Positions 45,285 through 53,719 of a stretch of DNA of 64,000 nt are shown piece after piece. The notes below the pieces were generated by a model, which saw nothing but the letters and a program-made list of their open reading frames with translations, was not told the origin of the DNA and ran no database searches. Source of the DNA: Rikenella sp031551865 (GTDB lineage: Bacteria; Bacteroidota; Bacteroidia; Bacteroidales; Rikenellaceae); the NCBI GenBank assembly GCA_031551865.1, contig JAVBMY010000002.1:148595-212594 (forward strand). The letters are read 5' to 3'. Both the position numbers and the translations under genes were made by a program. Each line of letters opens with the position of its first letter. Positions within the stretch are counted from its first letter, which is position 1.

Positions 45285-46486
45285 TATAGCAGGAGGGTTT
45301 TGATTTTGGCCATCGCACGTTCGACGTTCGAGCATGCGGTGACGGCGGCTTGTATGTTGGCCGCGTCGCCGAGGTTCAGGGCGAACGGCGCGGTGATGGC
45401 GTTGATCTTGGTTTTGGCTGTGGCGATGGCGGCCACGATATCGGCGTCGATGGCCGCTCCGCCCGGTTGGGAACGTACGAATGAGGCGAGCGATCCTTCG
45501 GCCGGGGTGAGCGTGGCGGCGGTGTTGCTACCGCGCAACTTGCCGAAGTACGAGTTCTCGATGCTGATGATGTTGTCGGTGAAGTCTTTGAGCGAGTTGT
45601 AGGCGTAGTGCGATTCCACGAGGGTCACGTCGTTGCTGGCATAGGGGCTTTCGATTTTGGTCTCGGCCACTTCGGTAGCGATGTTGATGCAGCCGTCGAT
45701 GATCTCTTCGATCACGTTGATTTTCGAGGTGTAAGGGCGTTTGGCCTGTTTGAAGACCTCGCCGTAGCTCGAAGCTCCTTTTGTCGCCAGGTAGGCGGGC
45801 ACATCCCAGTAGCCGATGGCGGTCATCGAGGCGATGGCCTGCTGGTCGCGGGTGTTGAGCCCGTCGAGCCCATGCCAGGCGGCCCATACGCGGATACAGT
45901 CGTTACGCAGCACCTCGGCGGCGGCGACCATGTATTGCATTTCGCGGGTGTAGTTGGGCGAACCGGTCATGGTGTTGATATTTTTCGGGTGTCCGTCTTC
46001 GAACGCGAGGTATTCGAGGGTGTGGTAGCCGCGGGTGCCTTCGCTGTAGTAGCTGACTTTGGCTACGCTGAGTTCTTCGGCGGGATTGCCGATGATCGAG
46101 TTGAACTCCACCATGTCGAAGGGCCAGGTGTCGATATTGGGGTCGACGTTCAGGCCATCCTCGCCGCAGGGGCCGTAAAGGAAGGCTTCGCTGAGTTCCC
46201 ACGGGGCGCGCACGTCGAGCCAGGCGTTGCACACGGCGTCGAGGTTGGGCTGGGTGGGCGTGGCTTGCAGGGTTTTGATCGCTTCGTAGAGCGCCCACGA
46301 TTTTTCTTTCATCTCGGCGTAGGTGGGGATCACCACGTCATCGACATAGGTGCTGATAGTGGAGGTGAAGTCGTAGTCGAGGCCGTCGTCGGGATCGGGA
46401 TCTTTGCTGTCGCTGCAGCCGACGGCTACGACGGCTACTGCGGCGATCGCAGCGATGTGACGGAGGGCAAACTTGTAGATTTTCAT
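45284..46486 (-). CDS. imelysin-family lipoprotein
   Basis: The 400-residue protein has a lipoprotein signal (AAVAVVAVGC) and the all-helical imelysin domain. The GxHxxE signature is seen in RGYHTLEYLAF, with WPFDMVEFNSIIGN before it. Imelysin/EfeO-type proteins bind iron or another metal in the periplasm or at the outer surface. The domain is duplicated in structure, and the second half here (YASNDVTLVESHYAYNSLKDF) lacks a second obvious motif. It is coupled to the di-heme gene downstream. Confidence 0.9.
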   Translation of the reverse strand: MKIYKFALRHIAAIAAVAVVAVGCSDSKDPDPDDGLDYDFTSTISTYVDDVVIPTYAEMKEKSWALYEAIKTLQATPTQPNLDAVCNAWLDVRAPWELSEAFLYGPCGEDGLNVDPNIDTWPFDMVEFNSIIGNPAEELSVAKVSYYSEGTRGYHTLEYLAFEDGHPKNINTMTGSPNYTREMQYMVAAAEVLRNDCIRVWAAWHGLDGLNTRDQQAIASMTAIGYWDVPAYLATKGASSYGEVFKQAKRPYTSKINVIEEIIDGCINIATEVAETKIESPYASNDVTLVESHYAYNSLKDFTDNIISIENSYFGKLRGSNTAATLTPAEGSLASFVRSQPGGAAIDADIVAAIATAKTKINAITAPFALNLGDAANIQAAVTACSNVERAMAKIKTLLL

Positions 46487-46526
46487 GGGTGTATGTGTTT
46501 TTGATTAATAAAACGTTTTTTATTCC

Positions 46527-46570
46527 GTCATTGCGAGGAATGTGGTGCATTCCGAAGCAATCGTGTAAAG
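46527..46570. repeat. GTCATTGCGAG repeat upstream of imelysin
   Basis: GTCATTGCGAGGAATG, a short inverted segment (GAATGTGGTGCATTC) and CGAAGCAATCG lie 41 bases before the imelysin start. A further CGATTGCTT about 35 bases on is the inverse of CGAAGCAATCG. The neighbouring words GGGGTAAATG also occur after the copy at 43550. Confidence 0.7.
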
Positions 46571-46650
46571 CCGCCCCGTGGGGTAAATGCCTCGATTGCT
46601 TTGTCCTGCTTCTTGGTGCCTTGCAGTTCTTTGCAACTACGGGGTTTTTC

Positions 46651-47982
46651 CTACCGGCTGTGGAACCACACCACGTAGCCGACCGACAGGCCGAAAGTGT
46701 TTTCGCTGTTGTAGTTACCCCAGTCGATGCGGCGGTGCGAGTAGTCGGCCTTCACCACCAGGTTCGGGAGCGGGTAGTAGTTGATCCCGGCGCTGAAGAT
46801 GTCGCGCAGGTAGCGGGGGTTCTGGTTCACGCCGCTTTCTACGGCCTGCATCGAGTTGTAGTATTCGTAGCGTACGAAGGGGTAGAGCTTGGATTTCACA
46901 TCCCAGAACGAGAGGATGTCGTAGCCCACTTCGGCCCAAAGGCTCATGGCGTTCTTGGCTACGGCGGTGCGGGGGAATCCGGCCGCCTTGGGGGTCGAGT
47001 AGTTCACCTGCGTGATCTTATAGCTGTCGGAGAGGTTACCATAGACAACGCTGGCGCGGGCGGTCAGGGCTTTGCTTTTGTACTGGACGTCGCCGCTGAA
47101 GATGGTGACTTCGCCCTTGTAGCCGTCGAGTTTGCCGGGCTTGCTGGTGTTCTTGGCGGTATTGCCCCAGTAAGCCGACGCGCCGAGCCGGAGCCCTTTC
47201 ACGCCGCTGTATTCGAGGCGTCCCACCAGTGCGGGCGAGGTCATGACGGCGCCTTCGAATACGCCCTGGCGCCCTTGTTGTACCCAATAGGCCGAGCTGA
47301 AGCCGTTGGGATCGAAGCCGCTCACTACCATGGCCTGGTAGCTGAAGCCCTTGTAAGAGCCCACGAAGGCGAGTCCTGTCTCGTGCCAAGTACAGGGAAT
47401 TATGGTCATTTCGCCTTCGGGGCGTGATGTCCCGAAATAGTTGATCGGTTCGTGGTGGGCGTTGATCATGCCCACCGGAACGATCATATGCCCGAAACGG
47501 ATCTGGGCCGCTTCGGTGAATCGTTTGGTGATGTGGAATTGTTCGAGGGCGACCTCGCCGCCTTGTTCGACTTCGAGTTCGTATTCGCCGCCTTCGTCGT
47601 ATTCGAGTTCGCGGGCGACGCCGGTGCCGCCGTATTCGAATTCGACTTCGACGCTCAGGATCCACGACGGATTGAATTTATAATCGAGGGCCAATATGGT
47701 GCGGGGAATCGAAATGGCGCCGCGGTTCTGGGGCAGCGCGCCTTCGGGGTGCGAGTAGCGGTCGGCGCTGTAGTCCATGTGCTGGTAGAGCATCTCGCCG
47801 TAGCTGCCGACGCGGATTTTTTGGAAATAGTCGGGGCTGTTGACAATGGACAACGAGGGCTTGGCGGGTGCCGTTTTTACGCGGCCGTCGGCCAGGGTAT
47901 CGGTTCTTTGCTGGGCTTGGGACGACTGTATGCCTGCGATGGCGAGGGCAATACAGAGAATATGGGGGATAGGTTTGCGCAT
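46651..47982 (-). CDS. porin-like outer-membrane protein
   Basis: The start at 47982 gives MRKPIPHILCIALAIAGIQSSQAQ, a clean signal peptide. The 443-residue product alternates short strands (RVGSYGEMLYQHMDY, GFSYQAMVVSGFDPNG, FSAGINYYPLPNLVVKADYS) and ends in a phenylalanine-rich strand (VGYVVWFHSR), consistent with a beta-barrel porin. It has a long acidic insertion (EYDEGGEYELEVEQGG) that could be an extracellular metal-binding loop. It is the first gene of the imelysin/di-heme cluster and unlike the second porin-like protein in sequence. Confidence 0.8.
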   Translation of the reverse strand: MRKPIPHILCIALAIAGIQSSQAQQRTDTLADGRVKTAPAKPSLSIVNSPDYFQKIRVGSYGEMLYQHMDYSADRYSHPEGALPQNRGAISIPRTILALDYKFNPSWILSVEVEFEYGGTGVARELEYDEGGEYELEVEQGGEVALEQFHITKRFTEAAQIRFGHMIVPVGMINAHHEPINYFGTSRPEGEMTIIPCTWHETGLAFVGSYKGFSYQAMVVSGFDPNGFSSAYWVQQGRQGVFEGAVMTSPALVGRLEYSGVKGLRLGASAYWGNTAKNTSKPGKLDGYKGEVTIFSGDVQYKSKALTARASVVYGNLSDSYKITQVNYSTPKAAGFPRTAVAKNAMSLWAEVGYDILSFWDVKSKLYPFVRYEYYNSMQAVESGVNQNPRYLRDIFSAGINYYPLPNLVVKADYSHRRIDWGNYNSENTFGLSVGYVVWFHSR

Positions 47983-48010
47983 GGGGTTGTTCTTTGCAGG
48001 TTTTCGGGAA

Positions 48011-48042
48011 CAAAGGTATGGCTGGCGCAAACGGGCCGCAAT
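48011..48042 (-). promoter_or_regulatory. promoter for the imelysin/porin cluster
   Basis: CAAAGGTA at 48011-48018 is, on the minus strand, TACCTTTG, an exact -7 box 29 bases before the first porin start. ATTG (minus strand, from 48039-48042) at a 20-base spacing is a three-of-four -33 match. Confidence 0.65.
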
Positions 48043-48265
48043 CCTCAGTGTTAGGTATTTTGAGGGGGAGCGGATACCTACATGAGATTAATTGTGGCTT
48101 CTGGAATGCTGGTTCATAGTGGGTTGCGTTTTTGCATAGCAACGGTTGGTAATAAGATAAGACCGCTACATGTCCATTTACTTTCAACAACAGGCCTGAG
48201 CCCCGACCCGACGCCCCCCCCGAGCGGCTTTGCGGCTACCTTGTAGACTTTTCCTCCTACTTGCT

Positions 48266-48330
48266 CGGCAATTCGAGCAAGCCCGATTGCCCCTCGCGTC
48301 GGTCGCCGCTGGGCGCCGGCCGACGCTGTA
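48266..48330 (+). repeat. CGGCAATTCGA repeat in the cluster-to-rpoD spacer
   Basis: CGGCAATTCGAGCAAG at 48266-48281 is followed by CCCGATTGCCCCTCGCGTCGG and a GCGCCGG-rich segment, as in the copies at 28087 and 43663-43735. The 512-base spacer from 47983 otherwise holds the promoter near 48011 and the terminator at 48440, with no gene seen. Confidence 0.65.
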
Positions 48331-48439
48331 ACTGTGAATTGCCCGTGTACGGGAAGGAAGAAGCCATTTGTGGCCTCAGGGTTGCGGGTTTTGCCCTCGG
48401 CTTCAATCCGAACGATTTCTGGGACCGGGGCTTAAAAAA

Positions 48440-48465
48440 GGGCGACCGCCGGTCGGCGGTCGCCC
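48440..48465 (-). terminator. terminator of the sigma factor gene
   Basis: Arms 48440-48450 and 48455-48465 form a perfect 11-bp GC stem with a GGTC loop. On the minus strand six T residues follow directly, so it is a strong rho-independent terminator 30 bases after the stop. Confidence 0.9.
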
Positions 48466-48494
48466 TGTATGCGCGTAAGTCGGTAAATCCGGGG

Positions 48495-49355
48495 TTACCC
48501 GAGGTAGGTCTTGAGCTGTTTGCTGCGCGAGTTATGGCGCAGGCGGCGGATGGCTTTCTCTTTGATCTGGCGGACGCGTTCGCGGGTGAGGCCGAATTTT
48601 TCGCCGATCTCTTCGAGGGTCATTTCGGCGGCGCCGATGCCGAAGAAGTGTTTCACGATGTCGCGCTCACGGTCGGTGAGGGTCGAGAGGGCGCGGTCAA
48701 CTTCGGTCGAGAGCGATTCGTTGATCAGGCTACGGTCGGCGTTGGGCGAATCGTTGTTCACCAGTACGTCGAGCAGGCTGTTGTCTTCGCCTTCGGCGAA
48801 GGGGGCGTCGACCGATACGTGGCGCCCCGATACGCGCAGGGTGTCGGCCACTTTTTCTTTGGGCAGGTCGAGTATCTTGGCCAGTTCTTCGGGCGAGGGG
48901 GTACGTTCGTTCTCCTGCTCGAAGCGGGCGAAGGCCTTGTTGATCTTGTTGAGCGAGCCGACCTGGTTGAGCGGCAGACGTACGATGCGCGATTGTTCGG
49001 CCAATGCCTGGAGGATCGACTGACGAATCCACCATACGGCATAGGAAATGAACTTGAAGCCGCGGGTCTCGTCGAACTTTTCGGCGGCTTTGATCAGGCC
49101 GAGGTTGCCCTCGTTGATCAGGTCGGGCAGGGTGAGCCCCTGGTTCTGGTACTGCTTGGCGACGGAAACCACGAAGCGGAGGTTGGCTTTCGTGAGTTTT
49201 TCGAGGGCTTCGTGGTCGCCTTTCTTGATGCGTTGGGCGAGTTCCACCTCTTCTTCGACGGTGATCAGGTCTTCGCGGCCGATCTCCTGGAGGTATTTGT
49301 CGAGCGAAGCGCTCTCGCGGTTGGTGATCGATTTTGTGATCTTGAGCTGTCTCAT
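48495..49355 (-). CDS. rpoD: primary RNA polymerase sigma factor (sigma-ABfr type)
   Basis: The 286-residue sigma-70 protein lacks region 1.1, as does the primary sigma factor of Bacteroidetes. Region 1.2 (SLDKYLQEIGREDLIT), region 2 (RFVVSVAKQYQNQGLTLPDL, KFISYAVWWIRQSI), region 3 and region 4 (MTLEEIGEKFGLTRERVRQI) are complete. It directs transcription from TAnnTTTG promoters such as those before tRNA-Tyr and tRNA-His here. It is monocistronic with its own terminator. Confidence 0.95.
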   Translation of the reverse strand: MRQLKITKSITNRESASLDKYLQEIGREDLITVEEEVELAQRIKKGDHEALEKLTKANLRFVVSVAKQYQNQGLTLPDLINEGNLGLIKAAEKFDETRGFKFISYAVWWIRQSILQALAEQSRIVRLPLNQVGSLNKINKAFARFEQENERTPSPEELAKILDLPKEKVADTLRVSGRHVSVDAPFAEGEDNSLLDVLVNNDSPNADRSLINESLSTEVDRALSTLTDRERDIVKHFFGIGAAEMTLEEIGEKFGLTRERVRQIKEKAIRRLRHNSRSKQLKTYLG

Positions 49356-49544
49356 GCTGCGGTAAAATGTTTCTTCGTGTTCAGGGAAATGCTCAGGGTC
49401 AGGGTAGCAGTTTCAATACGTGTACGGGCCGGGTTTTGTTTCACTATTTTTTGCGGGGATGAATTTTTTCCTGCTAACGTCACCGGGGAGGGTGTTTATT
49501 GCCTGCCTCTCCTTAAGGAAGTGGATGGTTATCGTGGCGGGGTA

Positions 49545-49576
49545 TTTGTGGGAAACGAAAAAATTATCTACTTTTG
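49545..49576 (+). promoter_or_regulatory. promoter of tRNA-His
   Basis: TTTG at 49545-49548 and TACTTTTG at 49569-49576 are 20 bases apart, matching both Bacteroidetes elements. The expected transcript start is about 25 bases before the tRNA. Confidence 0.8.
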
Positions 49577-49606
49577 TCCCGCTGTCCCTGAGGGGGCAGA
49601 TACAAC

Positions 49607-49681
49607 GGTGGTTGTAGCTCAGCTGGTTAGAGCGCCTGATTGTGGTTCAGGAGGTCGTGGGTTCGAACCCCATCATCCACC
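49607..49681 (+). tRNA. tRNA-His (GTG)
   Basis: The anticodon stem CCTGA/TCAGG encloses TTGTGGT with anticodon GTG. The acceptor GTGGTTG pairs with CATCCAC with one T-T mismatch. An extra G at 49607 pairs with discriminator C at 49681, the histidine-specific G-1:C73 pair. CCA is not encoded at the expected place. Confidence 0.92.
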
Positions 49682-49688
49682 CCGCCGA

Positions 49689-49727
49689 AGCGGTGAGTTT
49701 TCCAAACGGGAAACTCACCGCTTTTTC
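49689..49727 (+). terminator. terminator of tRNA-His
   Basis: Arms AGCGGTGAGTTT (49689-49700) and AAACTCACCGCT (49711-49722) are perfectly complementary and are followed by TTTTC. The distance from the tRNA end is eight bases. Confidence 0.88.
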
Positions 49728-49732
49728 TTTGG

Positions 49733-49840
49733 GCGGCGCCGTTAGGCGCCGTACCGAGTTGAGCTGTAATGTGCTTGGCATATTACAGCGAAGGAGAGCG
49801 CCCGCCCTGAGGGGGCGAAGGACGGGCGCTTTTTTCTCCT
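49733..49840 (+). ncRNA. hairpin-rich segment ending in a terminator, possible small RNA
   Basis: After the tRNA-His terminator come GGCGCC..GGCGCC, a hairpin CTGTAAT/ATTACAG (about 49763-49787), and AGCGCCCG (49797-49804)/CGGGCGCT (49823-49830) followed by a run of T. The last is a good rho-independent terminator although no gene lies before it on this strand. No promoter is evident, so a small RNA is only a possibility; it could also be a second terminator for tRNA-His read-through. Confidence 0.4.
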
Positions 49841-49886
49841 TTTCCTCTTCCTGCTCTATTGTCCTCAAGGTTTTTTTTGAGAAGAT

Positions 49887-50032
49887 TGGGTTCAAAAAAG
49901 GACCCGGCGCGAAGGTATGGAGAAGGGGGATAGCGTCGCTGCTTTTTTGAACCCAGCCTCCCAAAAATCGTCCCCTCAAACCATGACCCACAATAAAGCC
50001 GCAAAATCGTTACAACGATTTTGCGGCTTTAT
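49887..50032 (-). repeat. terminator plus second stem-loop, divergent copy
   Basis: Read on the minus strand this is the same order as at 31404 and 58357. The 19-bp terminator hairpin (50032-50014 with 50011-49993, ATAAAGCCGCAAAATCGTT) lies 15 bases after the PG0541-type gene. Then follow GGTTTGAGGGGACG and a 14-bp stem (49955-49942 with 49900-49887, TGGGTTCAAAAAAG-like). The loop here is 41 bases and unlike the other two copies. It separates that gene from the tRNA-His region, again a convergent setting. Confidence 0.78.
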
Positions 50033-50046
50033 CTCTTTGCTGACGC

Positions 50047-50340
50047 CTATATGCCGTCCTCGATGTGCCAGACGAAGGCGCGAAGCCCCTGGGCCTCGGT
50101 GCGTTGGTCGATGCGCCGCAGCGTGTCGAGGATATTTGCGACGCGGTGGTCTTCGACCACCGAGAGGATCGAGCCGTTGAGCGTGGGCCAGGCATGGCTG
50201 CCGAAGTGGGGTTCGCCCGTTTTCGAGCCGCGTCCGCGCACCACGTCGGTGTAGGTGAATCCCCGGCAGTTGTTGCTGTCGAGCACCGCCACCACCTGAT
50301 CGTAGTAGGCTTGGTTGAATACAATGAATATCGCTTTCAT
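50047..50340 (-). CDS. PG0541-family, PII-like transporter-associated protein
   Basis: The 97-residue protein begins MKAIFIVFNQAYYDQVVAVLD and resembles the small PII-like family found next to HAE1-type RND efflux pumps in Bacteroidetes (PG0541 family). The ferredoxin-like fold is suggested by the alternating strands and helices (FTYTDVVRGRG, ILSVVEDHRVANILDTLRRI). PII-like proteins usually bind a small ligand and regulate a membrane partner. It is the last gene of the efflux operon, 92 bases after the RND gene. Confidence 0.8.
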   Translation of the reverse strand: MKAIFIVFNQAYYDQVVAVLDSNNCRGFTYTDVVRGRGSKTGEPHFGSHAWPTLNGSILSVVEDHRVANILDTLRRIDQRTEAQGLRAFVWHIEDGI

Positions 50341-50432
50341 GTTCTTAGTTTTTCAAAACGGTTTATGATGGGGTCGGAACCCGCGGGAGAGTTCCGGATT
50401 TTCAGAGGCCAGGCCGCCCGGCGTCTTGGTTA

Positions 50433-53400
50433 TTACTCGCCCTCGGCCGGGAGCAGGTCGAGTGTTTCGGCCATCTGTTTGCGGCGGCGCTTCACGCCCG
50501 TGCCGGCGAAAATGCAATACACCACGGGGATGAGCACCAGCGTGATGAACGTCGAGAAGGCCAAACCCGTCCATACGGCTACCCCCATCGGGCGCCACAT
50601 TTCGGAGCCTTCGCCCTGGCCCAGGGCCAGCGGCAGCATCCCGAGGATCGTGGTGAGCGAGGTCATCAGCACAGGGCGCAGGCGCGATTTCCCGGCGTCG
50701 ACCACGGCGCTCATGATCGACATACCGCGCTCGCGGTTCAGGTTGGTGTAGTCGACCAGCACGATCCCATTTTTCACCACGATACCCGCGAGCATGATCA
50801 GCCCGATGAGCGCCATCACCGACAGAGCGGTGCCGCTCACGGCCAACCCGATGAATACGCCCGAGAAAGCGAACGGCAGCGAGAACATGATGATGAACGG
50901 ATAGGTGAACGATTCGAACTGGGCGGCCATGACGATGTATACCAGGATGATGATCATGATCATCAGCAGGAACAGGTCGCCGAACGACTCCTGCTGGTCT
51001 TCGAAGGCGCCGCCGATGGTGACCGTCACCTCCTGCGGAATCTCCATCTGGCCGATGTTGGCCTGAATCTGGGCCACGACCTCGCTCAGGGCGTAGCCCT
51101 GGGTCATCGCTCCGGTGAGTTTGACTACGCGTTCGCGGTCTTTGCGTTCGATGGTGGGCGGCGTGAAGCGCTCGACCACTTTGCCGAGCTCGCTCAGGCG
51201 GATGCCTTCGCCCTGCGGGTTGTAGATCAGGATATTCTCGATGTCCTCGATTGACTGGCGGAATTCGGGGGCGTAGCGGACTTTGATGTCGTACTCTTCG
51301 CCCTCTTCGCGGTAGTACGAAGCTGTGGTGCCGGTGATGCGGTTGCGCAGGTACATCGAAGCGGTGGTCACGTTCAGGCCGTGCATCGACAGCTTTTCGC
51401 GGTCGAAGTCGATCTGGTATTCGGGTACGTAGTCTTGGCGGCTGATGTTCACCTCGGCCACACCTTCGATCTGCATCATGCGGTTGGTCAGCTCCTGGGC
51501 CACGGCATCGGTCTGGCCGAAATCGTAGCCGTAGACCTCGACCTCAAGTTCGGCGCCGCTCATCATGCCGCCCCCGCCGACGATGATTTGCGAGGTTTTG
51601 ATCTCGGGGTAGGCCTTGAGGTCTTCGCGCATCATGTCGCAAATCTCCTGCAGGCCCCGTGTACGGTCGGCCTTGCTGGTGAGCGATACGTAGAACGACG
51701 CGATGTTTGAGCCGTTGTCGCTCATCGAGGCCCAGGCGTTGTCGGTGTCGGCCTGTCCGACCGAGAAGTGGGTGACGGTGATCTCGGGGTATTTGGCGCG
51801 CCACTCGCGGTCGAGGCGCAGGGCCACGTCGCGGGTGATCTCCATGCGGGTCCCTACGGGCAGTTCGATGGTGGCGGCGATGCGGCCGTTGTCCTGCGTG
51901 GGGAAAAATTCGCTCTTGACTACCCCGAGCAGCAGCAGGCTCGACCCGAAGATCGCGGCGGCGATCACGATCACTGCCGCACGGTGGCGTACGGCCCAGC
52001 CGAGCAGCCAGGCGTAGCCGTTGTCGAGGGAGTCGAGCCCTTTTTCGATGGGTACGAACAGTTTAGGGGTTTTCTTTTTGCCTTCGCGGGCCTCCTTCTG
52101 GAACATCTGCGAGGCAAGCATCGGGGTCAGCGTGAGGGCGGCCACGGTCGAAACGATCATTACGATGCTGACGCTCCAGCCGAGCTGGGCGAACAGTACG
52201 CCCGACAGGCCCGAGATGGTGGTCAGCGGAAGGAATACGGCCAGTACGGTGAGGGTCGAGGCGATCACCGACAGGGCCACCTCGTTGGTGCCGTGTACGG
52301 CGGCTTGTTTGGGCGAACTGCCTCGCTCCATGTGGGTGGTGATGTTCTCAAGCACCACGATGGCGTCGTCGACCACCATCCCGATGGCGATGCTGAGCGA
52401 GCTGAGCGAGATGATGTTCAGTGTGTTGCCTGTCATTTGCAGGTAGATGAACGACGCGATGAGTGAAATGGGGATCGTGAGCACGATGATGAAGGTCGCC
52501 CGCCAGCGGCCGAGGAATACCAGCACCACGAGCATCACCACGAGGAATGTGACGAGGATCGTCTCGATCAGCGAGTCGATCGTGTTCTGGATGTTCACCG
52601 AAGTGTCGATGATTACGCCCAGTTCCACGTCGGTGGGCAGGGTTTTCTGGAGTTCGGGCAATTTTTCGTGGACTTTGCGCGCAATGTCCACCGAGTTGGC
52701 GCCGGACTGCTTCTGGATCACGATCATGCCGCCCTGGACGCCGTTGTTGTAGGCCTCCTGGGCGCGCTCCTGGGTGGTGTCGACAATGCGGGCCACATCG
52801 CGCAGGTAGATGTTGCGTCCTTGCCAGCTGCCGATCACCAGGTTGTTCATGCTCTGCGAACTGAGGAATTCACCTTCGACGCGCAACGAATAGGTGTTCG
52901 ACCCGAAATCGACAGTTCCGGCAGGCGTATTGCGGTTTTCATTGGCTATGATCGCAGAGATGGCCTCGATCGAAAGATGGTAGGCTTCGAGTTTCTGCGG
53001 GTCGCAATACACCTGGATTTCGCGCACGGGCGCTCCGGAAATCGATACGGCACCCACGCCGCTGATGCGTTGCAGGGGCGAGGCTACCTGGTCGTCGAGG
53101 ATGCGGTAGAGGGCGGGCAGGCTCTCTTTGGCGGTCACCGAGAGCATCAGGATGGGGATGTCGTCGGTCCCGAACTTGAAGATGATCGGGTTGCTGATGT
53201 CGTCGGGCAACTGCGAGCGCACCATGTCGAGCTTGTCGCGCACGTCGTTGGTAGCTTCGTCGACGTCGGTGCCGTAGTTGTATTCGAGGGTCACGACTGA
53301 CATGTTCTCGCGCGATTCCGACGACACGTGCTTCAGGTCGCTGACGGTGTTGAGGATGTTTTCCAACGGTTTGGTGACGTTGGTCTCGATGTCGGCGGCG

Positions 53401-53564
53401 CTGGCTCCGGGATAGCCGGTCAGCACCATGATCTGGTTGGTTTCGATGTGGGGCAGCAGGTCGATCGAGAGCCTGCTGAGCGAGAACAGACCGATCACGA
53501 CGATGGCCACAAAACAAAGGGCCGTCATGATGGGTCTCTTCACGGAGCTTTCGTAAATACTCAT
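50433..53564 (-). CDS. RND efflux transporter, HAE1 family inner-membrane pump
   Basis: The 1043-residue protein has the AcrB/MexB layout: twelve membrane helices in two halves with two large periplasmic porter/docking domains. The proton-relay aspartates are present in helix 4 (IGMVVDDAIVVLENI). Other family blocks are GYPGASAADIETNVTKPLE at the N-terminus and FALSLPFAFSGVFIG-like MFSLPFAFSGVFIGLAVSG in the second half. It exports hydrophobic drugs, bile salts or similar compounds with the membrane-fusion and outer-membrane proteins coded upstream. Confidence 0.93.
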   Translation of the reverse strand: MSIYESSVKRPIMTALCFVAIVVIGLFSLSRLSIDLLPHIETNQIMVLTGYPGASAADIETNVTKPLENILNTVSDLKHVSSESRENMSVVTLEYNYGTDVDEATNDVRDKLDMVRSQLPDDISNPIIFKFGTDDIPILMLSVTAKESLPALYRILDDQVASPLQRISGVGAVSISGAPVREIQVYCDPQKLEAYHLSIEAISAIIANENRNTPAGTVDFGSNTYSLRVEGEFLSSQSMNNLVIGSWQGRNIYLRDVARIVDTTQERAQEAYNNGVQGGMIVIQKQSGANSVDIARKVHEKLPELQKTLPTDVELGVIIDTSVNIQNTIDSLIETILVTFLVVMLVVLVFLGRWRATFIIVLTIPISLIASFIYLQMTGNTLNIISLSSLSIAIGMVVDDAIVVLENITTHMERGSSPKQAAVHGTNEVALSVIASTLTVLAVFLPLTTISGLSGVLFAQLGWSVSIVMIVSTVAALTLTPMLASQMFQKEAREGKKKTPKLFVPIEKGLDSLDNGYAWLLGWAVRHRAAVIVIAAAIFGSSLLLLGVVKSEFFPTQDNGRIAATIELPVGTRMEITRDVALRLDREWRAKYPEITVTHFSVGQADTDNAWASMSDNGSNIASFYVSLTSKADRTRGLQEICDMMREDLKAYPEIKTSQIIVGGGGMMSGAELEVEVYGYDFGQTDAVAQELTNRMMQIEGVAEVNISRQDYVPEYQIDFDREKLSMHGLNVTTASMYLRNRITGTTASYYREEGEEYDIKVRYAPEFRQSIEDIENILIYNPQGEGIRLSELGKVVERFTPPTIERKDRERVVKLTGAMTQGYALSEVVAQIQANIGQMEIPQEVTVTIGGAFEDQQESFGDLFLLMIMIIILVYIVMAAQFESFTYPFIIMFSLPFAFSGVFIGLAVSGTALSVMALIGLIMLAGIVVKNGIVLVDYTNLNRERGMSIMSAVVDAGKSRLRPVLMTSLTTILGMLPLALGQGEGSEMWRPMGVAVWTGLAFSTFITLVLIPVVYCIFAGTGVKRRRKQMAETLDLLPAEGE

Positions 53565-53719
53565 ATGGGGGTGTCTGTTACTGGTTACTGATCAGGAATG
53601 CGCACAAGGGGGCGCGCAGGAACCCACGGTCCTCCCGCTGCCGTGCGGCCGGCGGGAGGAGGGGGCGGCGGCAGGGCGGCCTGAAACTCTGACATAAAAC
53701 AGGCCGCTCCTTCGCGGTA

